Part shown: positions 45,662-54,482 of the stretch, piece after piece | How the letters are laid out: each line of letters starts with the position of its first letter | Position numbering within the stretch: position 1 is the first letter of the stretch | Assembly: GCA_029553475.1 (NCBI GenBank) | Contig: JAKPKV010000009.1 | Coordinates: 1 to 64,000 of the forward strand | Length of the DNA stretch: 64,000 nt | Origin: Armatimonadota bacterium | Lineage (GTDB): Bacteria; Armatimonadota; Hebobacteria; CAIYQO01 | Direction: 5' to 3' | Translations under genes and position numbers: made by a program | The notes under the pieces: model-generated | Told to the model about the DNA's origin: nothing | Database searches by the model: none | What the model saw: only the letters and a program-made list of their open reading frames with translations

Positions 45662-46045
45662 ATGTGGCTGCCGATTCTCGCGCTGATCGTGGGATTCTGC
45701 GCGATCTACCTGCCCAATAAAATCACCTTGAGCGCCGAATACGCCCAGTACGTCGGCGTGGCCGTCGTCGCCGGCTTCGATTCCATCATCGGCGCCATCC
45801 GCTCGGTCATCGAGGGCAAGTTCAGCGACCGCATCTTCGTCAGCGGCTTTTTCATCAATGCCCTCGTCGCCGCGCTGCTCCTCTACCTGGGCACCGCGCT
45901 GAAAATCCAGTACGTCGCGCTGGCCATCACCGCCGCGCTGGTCATCCGCATCTTCAATAACCTGGGCTTCATCCGCCGCTACGTCGTCGCCCGCCTCTTC
46001 GAAAAACACCTCATCAGCGGGGAGAAGAGTTTTCCGGAGCCGTGA
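45662..46045 (+). CDS. sbp: Small basic protein, Sbp (DUF1290)
   Basis: A 127-residue membrane protein with three or four hydrophobic segments (MWLPILALIVGFCAIYL, YVGVAVVAGFDSIIGAI, FFINALVAALLLYLGTA, QYVALAITAALVIRIFNN) and the motif EGKFSDRIFVSGFFINAL, which is diagnostic for the DUF1290/Sbp family near dcw genes. It ends ..RRYVVARLFEKHLI. It is the last gene of the ddl-ftsQ-DUF881-sbp group and converges on the prepilin gene with only a 12-base gap. Confidence 0.9.
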   Translation: MWLPILALIVGFCAIYLPNKITLSAEYAQYVGVAVVAGFDSIIGAIRSVIEGKFSDRIFVSGFFINALVAALLLYLGTALKIQYVALAITAALVIRIFNNLGFIRRYVVARLFEKHLISGEKSFPEP

Positions 46046-46057
46046 AGGGGGCGCCGA

Positions 46058-47068
46058 TTAGAACTCCTGCCCTTCCTGGTATTTGAAGCTCGGGTGGGCG
46101 TAGGCGTTGTTGGCGCCGCCGCCGGAGTTCAGGGTGCCCACCGCCGGGAAATTACTGGCATAGCGCGCGCCCACCACGGTGATGGCCGAGGTGGGGGTGA
46201 CCGCCGACGTATCATACCACTGATCACCGCCGTTGGTTTCCTGGGTCAGCATCGCGTAGCCGGTATTGGCCGCCAGGGTGACCGGGGCCGGCAGGGTCAC
46301 CCACTCATGCTGGTCATTCGTCGCCCCCGCGTCGCCCGCGGTGATGGAGACCGAGGTGATGAGCGCCTTGTCCGCGGCGCGCACGATGCCCAGGGTATGC
46401 GTGCCGCTGTTTCCCGTGATGTAGAGCCGACCCAGCGCGATCACGGTTAGCGGATCCGACCCGACGGTAAACTCGAAGCCCAGCGTGCCGCCATAGTTCG
46501 TGCGCTTGGTCGCCGTGGTGGTAAAGGAAGTCAGCACTGACTTCTCCACCATTCCCCACGCCGGCGGCGTGATGCCGATCTCCGTCGGTTTCTTCACATC
46601 CACGTGGCCGTCCACGTAGCTCACCACCACGCGGGTGGAGTGGCGCGCGACGAAGCCCGCTTTTGTATAGATGACGTTGGGGCTGATCTCGTCATGCACG
46701 AACGTGCTGGACTTGCCATCGGCGGTGAGGAAGGTCGCCGTGGGGTCGGTGATATCGCCCAGCGTCATGCCGGACACGTTGTAGTTATACCCGTAGGCGT
46801 TGGCGACGTTTTTCCCGGCGGTGGGGCACTGGGTGATCTTGCCGGTCAGCCCCAGGCTGCTCCACACCGTTTGCCGGTTGGGCAGGTATTCCTCGTGATC
46901 CTGCGCGAACATCTGCAGCTCGATGGCGAGCTGCCGCTGGTTGCTCAGGCAGGTGTTCTGGCGCGCTTTTTCGCGCGCTTTCGCAAACACCGGGAAGAGG
47001 ATGGCGGCCAGGATGGCGATGATCGCGATGACGACCAGCAGCTCAATGAGGGTAAAACCGCGACGCAT
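46058..47068 (-). CDS. Prepilin-type N-terminal cleavage/methylation domain protein (H-X9-DG type)
   Basis: A 336-residue third member of the family. The start at 47068 has AAAGGAG 6 bases upstream; an upstream ATG at 47083 has none. MRRG is followed by [19 protein letters not shown] and [14 protein letters not shown], then an H-X9-DG ([13 protein letters not shown], near residue 160). The C-terminal part is beta-rich ([39 protein letters not shown]) like a carbohydrate-binding DUF4082-type fold. It has its own promoter and appears to be a single gene. Confidence 0.9.
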   Translation of the reverse strand: MRRGFTLIELLVVIAIIAILAAILFPVFAKAREKARQNTCLSNQRQLAIELQMFAQDHEEYLPNRQTVWSSLGLTGKITQCPTAGKNVANAYGYNYNVSGMTLGDITDPTATFLTADGKSSTFVHDEISPNVIYTKAGFVARHSTRVVVSYVDGHVDVKKPTEIGITPPAWGMVEKSVLTSFTTTATKRTNYGGTLGFEFTVGSDPLTVIALGRLYITGNSGTHTLGIVRAADKALITSVSITAGDAGATNDQHEWVTLPAPVTLAANTGYAMLTQETNGGDQWYDTSAVTPTSAITVVGARYASNFPAVGTLNSGGGANNAYAHPSFKYQEGQEF

Positions 47069-47100
47069 GGGGACTCCTTTCATCGAGAAAAATATTTCTG

Positions 47101-47129
47101 ATAGTACCGTGCACCCACTCGTCTGTCAA
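47101..47129 (-). promoter_or_regulatory. Sigma70 promoter of third prepilin gene
   Basis: Minus strand TTGACA (47129-47124), 17-base spacer, TACTAT (47106-47101), 32 bases before the start. Confidence 0.75.
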
Positions 47130-47169
47130 TGTCGCTGGTGGGAGGCCGGGAGAACGGCCTCCCACCATG

Positions 47170-48228
47170 TCACCGCCCCTGCTTCAGCCGCTTGATGGCC
47201 TTGCCGAGCGCCTTCTCCCGGCGCTTGCGGGCGCGGTATTCGGCGTCGTCCTCGCGCGAGGCGAGGAAGGCCAGCTCGCGCCGCAGCTTCTGAAAACTGG
47301 CCCAGCGGCGGGGCGTGATGCGGCCATCCGCCAGCGCCGCCGCCAGCGCGCAGCCGTCCTCGCCGGCGTGGCGGCAGTCGGCGTAGCGGCACCGCGCCGC
47401 CAGCGCCTCGATGTCGGCGAAGGTGTCCGCCACCCCCTCGTCGGCCTCCCAGAGCTGCAGCTCGCGCATGCCCGGCGTGTCCAGCATCAGCGCGCCGGAG
47501 GGCAGCCGGAAGAGCTGGCGATGGGTGGTGGCGTGCCGGCCTTTGCTGTCGCCGGCGCGCACCTCCCGCGTCCGCTGGATCTCTTCCCCCAGCAGCGCGT
47601 TGAGCAGCGTGGATTTGCCCACCCCGGAGGAGCCGAGCAGCGCCGCCGTCTCACCGGGGGCGAGGCAGGCTTGCACCGCGGCCAATCCCACGGCCAGCGG
47701 CGCGCTGATGGCGTGGACCGGCGTCCGTCCGGCGACGGCCCGCGCCGCCGCCAGCCGGTCGGCGGTCTCCGGGCACAGGTCCGCTTTCGTCAGCAGCACC
47801 ACCGGCCGCGCCCCGCTCTCGCCCGCCGCCGCCAGGTAGCGCTCGATGCGCGCCAGGCTGAAGTTGCCGTCCAGCCCCACCAGCAGCAGCACGGTATCCA
47901 CGTTCGCCGAGATCACCTGCGGCTCCAGGCGGATGCCCGGCGCCTTGCGGATGAACTGGCCGCGGCGCGGCAGCACGGCGTGAATCGTCGCCGCGCTCCC
48001 CGCGTGCCGGCGCAGGGCGACCCAGTCGCCCACCACCGGCAGATCCAGCTTCGCGGCCGCCTCGTGCAGCAGTTTGCCGGTCACCACGCCGGCCACCTCG
48101 CCCGCCGCCGTCGCGAGGAGGTAGTGTGTCCGATGGTGCTGGGTCACGCGGCCCGGCTCGGCGTCCGCCGCATACGGCGCGAACGCCGCCGCCCACCGCG
48201 CGTCCCATCCATATTCGTCCAAGGTCAT
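47170..48228 (-). CDS. rsgA: Ribosome small subunit-dependent GTPase RsgA
   Basis: A 352-residue circularly permuted GTPase that checks 30S subunit maturation. An N-terminal OB-fold (VAGVVTGKLLHEAAAKLDLP with VVGDWVAL) precedes the G domain in permuted order: LLTKADL (G4), then GSSGVGKSTLLNALL (G1), THRQLFRLPSGALMLDTPGM (G2/G3). The C-terminal Zn finger is CRYADCRHAGEDGCAL. ATG 48228 is the start (MTLDEYGWDARW); the longer frame reaches into leader sequence. AGGAA lies about 10 bases upstream, and a long leader with a 19-codon ORF precedes it. Confidence 0.93.
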   Translation of the reverse strand: MTLDEYGWDARWAAAFAPYAADAEPGRVTQHHRTHYLLATAAGEVAGVVTGKLLHEAAAKLDLPVVGDWVALRRHAGSAATIHAVLPRRGQFIRKAPGIRLEPQVISANVDTVLLLVGLDGNFSLARIERYLAAAGESGARPVVLLTKADLCPETADRLAAARAVAGRTPVHAISAPLAVGLAAVQACLAPGETAALLGSSGVGKSTLLNALLGEEIQRTREVRAGDSKGRHATTHRQLFRLPSGALMLDTPGMRELQLWEADEGVADTFADIEALAARCRYADCRHAGEDGCALAAALADGRITPRRWASFQKLRRELAFLASREDDAEYRARKRREKALGKAIKRLKQGR

Positions 48229-48345
48229 CGCTGTGTTCCTGTCTCTTTCGTCAACGTGTCCGGCAGGCCGGACCAAACAATAACGCCGCGACGCGCCCAT
48301 GGCGCACTCGCGGCGGAACGACGGCGACGCACTGTCAGGGACAGC

Positions 48346-48405
48346 TTACCCACCACCTCCACGGAGACGCGCCACGGGCGTGTATGCCAGGACCACCGCG
48401 ACCAT
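48346..48405 (-). CDS. Short leader ORF upstream of rsgA
   Basis: A 19-codon frame, MVAVVLAYTPVARLRGGGG, starts 6 bases after a perfect AAAGGAGG, in the roughly 200-base leader between the rsgA promoter and rsgA. The ribosome site is better than that of rsgA itself. It could be a leader peptide affecting rsgA or a chance site; no conservation can be tested here. Confidence 0.4.
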   Translation of the reverse strand: MVAVVLAYTPVARLRGGGG

Positions 48406-48438
48406 GTTGCGCCTCCTTTCCGGATAGAATCTGTCGTT

Positions 48439-48467
48439 ACTGTAGCCCACGCGGGAGGGATTGTCAA
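48439..48467 (-). promoter_or_regulatory. Sigma70 promoter upstream of rsgA
   Basis: Minus strand TTGACA (48467-48462), 17-base spacer, TACAGT (48444-48439). It gives a leader of about 200 bases before rsgA. Confidence 0.7.
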
Positions 48468-48570
48468 GGCTGGATGGCGAATAATGTGACTATTGGTGCC
48501 GCCGGAAGACACCGCGCCGCGGAGCGGCGTGGCGCACGACCAACATGCGGTGCATTTTCGGAGGCTGACG

Positions 48571-49254
48571 ATGATCCTCTACATCCTCACCGAGATCCCG
48601 GACAGGGAAGCCGGCGGCAACAACTACGTACGCCTCGCGCTGCAGGCGGCGTCCGGCGATCTCTGCCTGGTGGCGCGCTACAACCAGGTGTCGCTGGCGC
48701 TGCTGGAGGAGCTGCGGCCGTGGGCGGTGTGCCACAGCGGCGGCGGCGCCTGCTACGACGAATACGACATCCTGCAGTGCGATGGCTACCGGGAGGCGGC
48801 GCTGGGGTGGTCCGGCCCGCAGATCGGCTTCTGCGGCGGACACCAGCTGCTCGCCGCGCTGCACGGCGGCACGCTCGGCCACATGGGCCCGCTGCGCGAG
48901 GACGACGCCGACCACAACCCGGATAAGTGGCCGGGCTACTACAAAGAATGGGGCATGTATCCCGTGCGCGTGCTGGCGCCGGACCCGCTCTTCGACGGGC
49001 TGGGCGAGGTCATCCGCGTGCCGGAGTACCACATGGACGAGGTGACGGCGCTGCCCGACGACTTCATCCTCCTCGCCAGCTCCGCGCGCTGCCGCGTGCA
49101 GGCGTACCGCCACCGCGACAAACCGCTGTACGGCACCCAGTTCCATCCCGAAAAGCTCGTGGAAGGCTATCCGGACGGCAAGCGGGTGCTGGACAACTTC
49201 TTCGCTATCGCCCGCGCCGAGCGGGCGGCGGGGCAGGAGTGTGGAAAAGTCTAA
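48571..49254 (+). CDS. Class I glutamine amidotransferase-like protein
   Basis: A 227-residue GATase1-fold protein. ATG 48571 is chosen over in-frame starts from 48493 because CGGAGG lies 7 bases before it and the fold starts at MILYILTEIP. The catalytic triad is present: QIGFCGGHQ with the nucleophile Cys near 91, and YGTQFHPEK with His and Glu near 195. The N-terminal YILTEIPDREAGGNNYV is not typical of GuaA/PurQ/CarA. It may hydrolyse gamma-glutamyl compounds or work with an unseen synthase; the partner is not identified. It lies just upstream of the phage scaffold promoter. Confidence 0.8.
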   Translation: MILYILTEIPDREAGGNNYVRLALQAASGDLCLVARYNQVSLALLEELRPWAVCHSGGGACYDEYDILQCDGYREAALGWSGPQIGFCGGHQLLAALHGGTLGHMGPLREDDADHNPDKWPGYYKEWGMYPVRVLAPDPLFDGLGEVIRVPEYHMDEVTALPDDFILLASSARCRVQAYRHRDKPLYGTQFHPEKLVEGYPDGKRVLDNFFAIARAERAAGQECGKV

Positions 49255-49272
49255 AATATTTGTTTTCCCCTA

Positions 49273-49301
49273 TTGACAAACGCCTGTTCCTCTGTTATAG
49301 T
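49273..49301 (+). promoter_or_regulatory. Sigma70 promoter of scaffold/capsid module
   Basis: Perfect TTGACA (49273-49278), 17-base spacer, TATAGT (49296-49301). The opening TTGACAAAC and a run of Cs before it match the terminase promoter at 25156. Confidence 0.8.
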
Positions 49302-49350
49302 GGCGCCTGACAGTGCAGGCAGGCGCGCGCTGAGGTGGGGAGAGCCATCA

Positions 49351-49406
49351 GGCGGGCGGCGGGCCGGAGTGACGCAACTCCGGCCCGCCGCCCGCCATTT
49401 TTGTTG
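49351..49406 (+). terminator. Intrinsic terminator in scaffold leader
   Basis: A 20-bp perfect stem (49351-49370 with 49377-49396), loop GACGCA, is followed by ATTTTTGTTG. It is the textbook form of an intrinsic terminator, but it lies between the promoter and the scaffold gene, so it would attenuate the operon unless antiterminated. Confidence 0.8.
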
Positions 49407-49419
49407 ACGGGAGGGCGAT

Positions 49420-49818
49420 ATGGAGCACGACGAGACGCGGGTGGGCGAGCTGGAGGCCGCGCTGCACGGCGCGGTGGCGGAGCGCGACGGACTAGCCGCG
49501 CGGGTGACCGAGCTGGAGGAGCAGGTGCGGACGGGGGACGCCCGCTGGCGGGCGAGCGCGCGCGACGGCGCGCTGGCGCTGGCGCTGCAGCAGGCGAGCT
49601 GCCGCGACGTGGAGGCGGCATTGCGCCTGCTGGATGCGGAGGGGGTGACGGTGGATGACGCCGGCGTCGTGCAGGGCGCGGCGGAGGCGGTGGCGGCGCT
49701 GAAAACGGCGCGCGGCTACCTCTTCACCCCGCGCGCGCTGGGCGCCGCGGCCAACCCGGGCGGCGGCGCGCCGGGCGACCCGGCGGCGGCGTTCGCGGAA
49801 TGGCTGCGGCGGGGATAG
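49420..49818 (+). CDS. Phage scaffolding-like (GP20) protein
   Basis: A 132-residue protein with GGGAGGGCGAT before the ATG. Residues 1-50 are a coiled coil (ELEAALHGAVAERDGLAARV). The middle carries the GP20-type signature: ALALALQQASCRDVEAALRL followed by LLDAEGVTVDDAGVVQG and a VAALKTARGYLF end. GP20-type minor structural proteins act as scaffolds in capsid assembly of tailed phages. The tail (PGGGAPGDPAAAFAEWLRRG) is short. It lies just upstream of the capsid gene, though a 300-base repeat-bearing gap separates the two. Confidence 0.8.
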   Translation: MEHDETRVGELEAALHGAVAERDGLAARVTELEEQVRTGDARWRASARDGALALALQQASCRDVEAALRLLDAEGVTVDDAGVVQGAAEAVAALKTARGYLFTPRALGAAANPGGGAPGDPAAAFAEWLRRG

Positions 49819-50119
49819 CGCACCACGCCAGGGTTCGCGCATCCTTCGTACTCGTACTCGTGCTCGAAATCCGATACGTGCGGACAGGATGTCCGCGCTC
49901 CGATGGACACTATTCGTACTCGAAACGGTTCTGCGGAAGCCGAGCGCTGTGGTACCGCGCGTCAGGCAGTCCGGGACGTGGCGATCCGACACGCGGTGAA
50001 GAAGCGAAGCCCGTATTCGACTACGAGTACGAGACGAGCGCTGACGCGCTGATGACGCGTAGGGGCCGGGGGAGCGGTGCACCCGGCATATCTCAACACA
50101 CGACCAAAAAGGAGGAACC
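49819..50119. repeat. Dispersed repeat, copy B, between scaffold and capsid genes
   Basis: TACTCG/TGCTCG hexamers lead to the 28-base core (49875-49902) identical to 2935-2962. Opposite-strand hexamers (CGACTACGAGTACGAGACGAG) near 50018-50038 give an inverted layout. The repeat sits in the middle of what should be a single phage operon. AAGGAGGAACC of the capsid gene is at its right end. Confidence 0.7.
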
Positions 50120-51013
50120 ATGGGAACTGTACCGATGAAAGAGGGCCAGGCGGCCCAGGGCGGGGTGTTCGTGCCGGCGTCGGTGCGCCAGGCGATTCTG
50201 GGGCGGCTGGGCGTGAGCTCGGCCGTGCGGCGGCTGACGCAGCCCATCCCGATGACGGCGCTGACGCTGAAGCTGCCGCGCCTCACCGGCGGGGTGGCGG
50301 CGCAGTGGGTGGACGAAGCGGCGGACAGCGGCGTGGACGCGCCGACCTTCGACAGCGTGACGCTGACCGCGCGCAAGCTGGCGGTGCTGGTGCCGGTGAC
50401 GGAGGAGCTGCTGGCGGACGCCAACACCGGCATCGCCGAGGTGGTGGCGCAGATCCTCGCCGACAGCTTCGCGATGAAGGAGGATCGCGCCTTCCTCGGC
50501 TTCGACGACGGCGGGCCGATCACCGGCCTCTACCAGGAGGCGCTGGTGCCGAAGATCGCCTCCACCGCGGACATCGTGGCGGACACCGCCGCGGCGCTGG
50601 GGGCCATCGAGGCGGCGGGCTACGAGCCCACCGGCTTCGTGGCCAATCCGAAGGTGAAGGCGCTCTTGCGCGCGGCGAAGGACGGCAGCGGCCGTTATAT
50701 CTTCTCGCCGAGCGAGACCAGCGGCGCGCCGGACATGCTCTGGGGGCTGCCCATCGTCTTCTCGCGCCAGGTGCCGGTGACGCTGGGGGCGGGCACCAAT
50801 AAGACGGCGCTCTTCGCCGGCGACTGGCGGCAGTTCCTCATCGGCGACCGCCAGGACTTCACCCTCAGCCGCAGCACGGACGCCGCCTACGTGGTGGGCG
50901 CCGAAGTGCGCAGCGCCTTCCAGCGCCACGAAGTGCTGCTGCGCGCCGAGGAGCGCGTGGACGGGGTGATCGCCGACCCGACGGCGTTCGCGGTGGTGGA
51001 TCTGATCGCGTAA
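50120..51013 (+). CDS. HK97-fold phage major capsid protein
   Basis: A 297-residue major capsid protein of the HK97 family. The N-terminus GGVFVPASVRQAILGRL, then TQPIPMTALTLKLPRLTGG and AQWVDEAADSGVDAPTFDSV followed by LTARKLAVLVPVTEELLAD form the expected E-loop/N-arm region; DAYVVGAEVRSAFQRHEVLL-like and the final ADPTAFAVVDL complete the fold. A cleaved delta domain is not visible and no protease gene is nearby. AAGGAGGAACC precedes the ATG. Upstream is a scaffold gene, downstream only a promoter-hairpin unit. Encapsulin was considered but the sequence looks closer to phage capsids. Confidence 0.85.
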   Translation: MGTVPMKEGQAAQGGVFVPASVRQAILGRLGVSSAVRRLTQPIPMTALTLKLPRLTGGVAAQWVDEAADSGVDAPTFDSVTLTARKLAVLVPVTEELLADANTGIAEVVAQILADSFAMKEDRAFLGFDDGGPITGLYQEALVPKIASTADIVADTAAALGAIEAAGYEPTGFVANPKVKALLRAAKDGSGRYIFSPSETSGAPDMLWGLPIVFSRQVPVTLGAGTNKTALFAGDWRQFLIGDRQDFTLSRSTDAAYVVGAEVRSAFQRHEVLLRAEERVDGVIADPTAFAVVDLIA

Positions 51014-51034
51014 CGACGTGGTGGGCATGCATGC

Positions 51035-51062
51035 TTGACAATCCCGGCGATGCGGGTATAAC
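51035..51062 (+). promoter_or_regulatory. Sigma70 promoter after capsid gene
   Basis: Perfect TTGACA (51035-51040), 16-base spacer, TATAAC (51057-51062), with no gene downstream within 500 bases. Confidence 0.6.
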
Positions 51063-51068
51063 GAGCAT

Positions 51069-51130
51069 GACTACTCCCGAGTTTCGACGAGGGAGATGCG
51101 GGGCTCCGGTGTAATCCGGAGCCCCTGCTG
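51069..51130 (+). ncRNA. Possible short RNA ending in a 10-bp hairpin
   Basis: Between the promoter above and a 10-bp perfect stem (GGGGCTCCGG/CCGGAGCCCC, loop TGTAAT, 51100-51125) would lie a transcript of about 60 bases. A purine-rich GAGGGAGA precedes the stem. T-run is weak (CTGCTGTTAT). Confidence 0.4.
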
Positions 51131-51637
51131 TTATGGAGCTACGGATGCGTGCAGTTGCCTACATTGACGGGTTCAACCGGTACAGATTATTTTCGGCCAT
51201 TTCGATGTCCAGCAGCGCATTCGTCACCTGGTACGATCATTGTCGGGCGGTACCGTGCGCGTCAAAATCTACGTGTAGTGGGCCGTCACATTGTACCTTG
51301 CCTGCGACATCGGTATCAGCACCTGTAGGGAATGTCCCGCCGTGGCATTCCCGACTGCACGGGACGATATCGTTTGGTCGCGGACTCCACCGCGCACCGC
51401 TGCGGGAATGCCACGGCGGGACATTCCCGACCAGACGCTTGAGTTGATACGAAGAACAAGGTATATCGTGACGACCCGCGACATATATAGTGTGAATGTG
51501 CCAGGGATGAAAGTCGGCTCCATGCCGGGGTACTGACGTGGAAACGTAGAGTCTCATCACTGAAGTCACGCTTCCACTGGTCTTCTCTCCCCTTTCCCGG
51601 TATCATAAAACACCCACCACGATCAGGAGTGACCACC
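51131..51637. repeat. Palindromic MITE-like element and flanks
   Basis: Arms GGGAATGTCCCGCCGTGGCA plus TTCCCG (51328-51353) recur in exact reverse complement at 51403-51428, 49 bases apart. Outer arms near 51278-51300 and 51458-51480 (GGCCGTCAC..TACCTTG and CAAGGTA..GTGACG) also pair imperfectly, giving an element of about 200 bases. It is related to the repeat at 38941-39021. No gene is supported in the gap; AGGAG for the next gene is at its end. Confidence 0.65.
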
Positions 51638-52639
<1,002 letters not shown>

Positions 52640-52646
52640 CGCGGGC

Positions 52647-54314
52647 TCACAGCCCGCGCCGCCTCAGCTCCTCCTTCGCCGTCTGCGACAGCTGGCCGGT
52701 CTCCAGGTCGTGCTGGGTGGCGACGTTGCCGATGAGGGTGTCGTATTCGATCGTCTCATAGGTGAGGCCGGTGAGGCCGGCGAGCGTGCGCAGGTCTTCC
52801 ACCGCCAGCGTGCGCGGGTTGCCGTTGAGCAGCGCCTGCAGGGCGTCCATGGCGGCGGCGGCCATGCGCGGCTCGGTGATCTTCACCAGCAGGTGCGGCA
52901 CCACGCGGGCGTCGTTCAACAGCCCCAGCGCGGTGACGGCGGCGTTGCGCACGTCCGGGTCGTCGTCCTCCAGCGAGCCGATGAGGGCGTCCAGCGCGCG
53001 GCCGTCGCGGATATGGCCCAGCGCGCGCGCGGCTTCCTTGCGCACGGCCGCCGCCTTGTCGCGCAGCGTGGCGATGAGCGCGGGCACCGCGCCGGGATCG
53101 CCCAACTGGCCCAGCGTCTCCGCGGCGGAGGCGCGCGCCACCTCGTCCCCGCCCTTCAGCGCCGGCAGCAGCGCCTCCACGATGGAGCCGCCCTGCTTCA
53201 CCAGCGCGTCCGCCGCCGCCTTGCGCACGTTGTGCCGCTTGTCGGTGAGGGCGTTCACCAGCGGCTCGATGACGCGCGGGTCGTCCAGCTCGCCCAGCGC
53301 GGCGATGGCCGCGCCGCGAATGTGGTTGTCGCCGTGGCGGGCGCAGGCGAACAGCGCCTCCAGCGCCCGCGGGCTCTTGATGGCGCCCAGCGCGGTGATG
53401 GCGGCCTCGCGCGCCTCCAGGTTGTCGTCGCGGGTGCCGGCGAGCAGCGCCTCCAGCGCGCGCTCGTCGCCCAGTTGCCCCAGTGAACGGTAGGCGAACT
53501 CGCGCACTTCCTGGTTATCGTCTTTCGCCGCCTGCAGCAGCGGCTCCACCGCGCGGCGGTCGCCGATCATCCCCAGCGCGCGGGCGGCCGAGCGCCGCAC
53601 CACCGCCTTGTTGTCGTGCAGCGCGGCCATCAGCGGCTCCACGGCGGCGGCGCCGTCCGCCACCGGGTCGTCATACCGCCCGCGGGTGAAGGCGTACAGC
53701 ACGCGCTCGGCCGGGTGCGACGGCACCCAGTTCAGCGCCTCCAGCGCCTGCGCGGCGAGCTGCGCGTCGCCCTGGCTGAACTTCAGCATCGCCACCAGCG
53801 GCTCGATGGCCTCCGGCGCCTTCAGCGAGCCGAGGGCGCGGATGGCATCCTGGCGCACGTGCTCTTCCGGCGCCTGCAGGCAGTCCAGCAGCGCGGGGAC
53901 GGCGGGGGTGCCGAGCTTCACCAGGCCCTCAAAGGCGATGCGGCGCACATCCTGGTCGGGGTCTTTCAGCGCGGCCACCAGCGTCTCCACCGTGCGCGCG
54001 CTGCCCAACTGGCCGAGGGCGGTAATCACGGCGCGGCGCACGTTGTAGCGGGGGTCTTTCATCATCGCGGTGAGCGGCTCCACCGCGCGCGCGTCGCCCA
54101 ACTGGCCCAGCGCGGTGGCGGCGCTGCGCCGCACGCCGGGGCTGGGATCTTTCAACGCCCGCAGGATCGGGTCCACCACCTGCGGCAGGCCCAGCGCGCC
54201 CAGCTCGCGGATGGCCGTTTCCCGGTGGCCTTCCGAGCCGGAGCGCATCTGCATCAACAGCGTCGTCAGCTTCAGCTTCAGGTGAAACTGCGCTTTGAAC
54301 TCCTCGAAACCCAT
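52647..54314 (-). CDS. HEAT repeat protein
   Basis: A 555-residue helical solenoid built of about 15 HEAT/PBS-lyase-type units with the refrain V-R-x-A-A-x-A-L-G-x-L-G-D-x-R-A (for example VRRSAATALGQLGDARAVEP, VREFAYRSLGQLGDERALEA, VRKEAARALGHIRDGRALDA). ATG 54314 has GGAGGATCGTG before it. No signal peptide. The C-terminus (DLRTLAGLTGLTYETIEYDT and QLSQTAKEELRRRGL) is outside the repeats. Such proteins bind partners or phycobilin-like ligands; no partner is apparent. Confidence 0.88.
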   Translation of the reverse strand: MGFEEFKAQFHLKLKLTTLLMQMRSGSEGHRETAIRELGALGLPQVVDPILRALKDPSPGVRRSAATALGQLGDARAVEPLTAMMKDPRYNVRRAVITALGQLGSARTVETLVAALKDPDQDVRRIAFEGLVKLGTPAVPALLDCLQAPEEHVRQDAIRALGSLKAPEAIEPLVAMLKFSQGDAQLAAQALEALNWVPSHPAERVLYAFTRGRYDDPVADGAAAVEPLMAALHDNKAVVRRSAARALGMIGDRRAVEPLLQAAKDDNQEVREFAYRSLGQLGDERALEALLAGTRDDNLEAREAAITALGAIKSPRALEALFACARHGDNHIRGAAIAALGELDDPRVIEPLVNALTDKRHNVRKAAADALVKQGGSIVEALLPALKGGDEVARASAAETLGQLGDPGAVPALIATLRDKAAAVRKEAARALGHIRDGRALDALIGSLEDDDPDVRNAAVTALGLLNDARVVPHLLVKITEPRMAAAAMDALQALLNGNPRTLAVEDLRTLAGLTGLTYETIEYDTLIGNVATQHDLETGQLSQTAKEELRRRGL

Positions 54315-54482
54315 CACGATCCTCCAGGGAGGCCTGTGACGCGCGCGCGAGCCGTACGCAACAGGTCTGCAAACAGGATTGACCCACGCCAGGATGCTGT
54401 CTAATGGTCTATTTCGCTTCCGGGGGAGGAATCCCTTTTTCAGGGGAAAGGATTCGCATTTTCGCCGGATCGCCGGGCGACC

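Noticed and set aside
50120-51013. Encapsulin instead of phage capsid
   Set aside because: The preceding gene is a GP20-like phage scaffold and there is no cargo enzyme beside it; the sequence opens like HK97 phage capsids. A structural search would settle it.
51133-51540. Short open frames in both strands after the capsid gene
   Set aside because: They lie within palindromic repeat sequence and encode no recognisable domain; likely chance frames.
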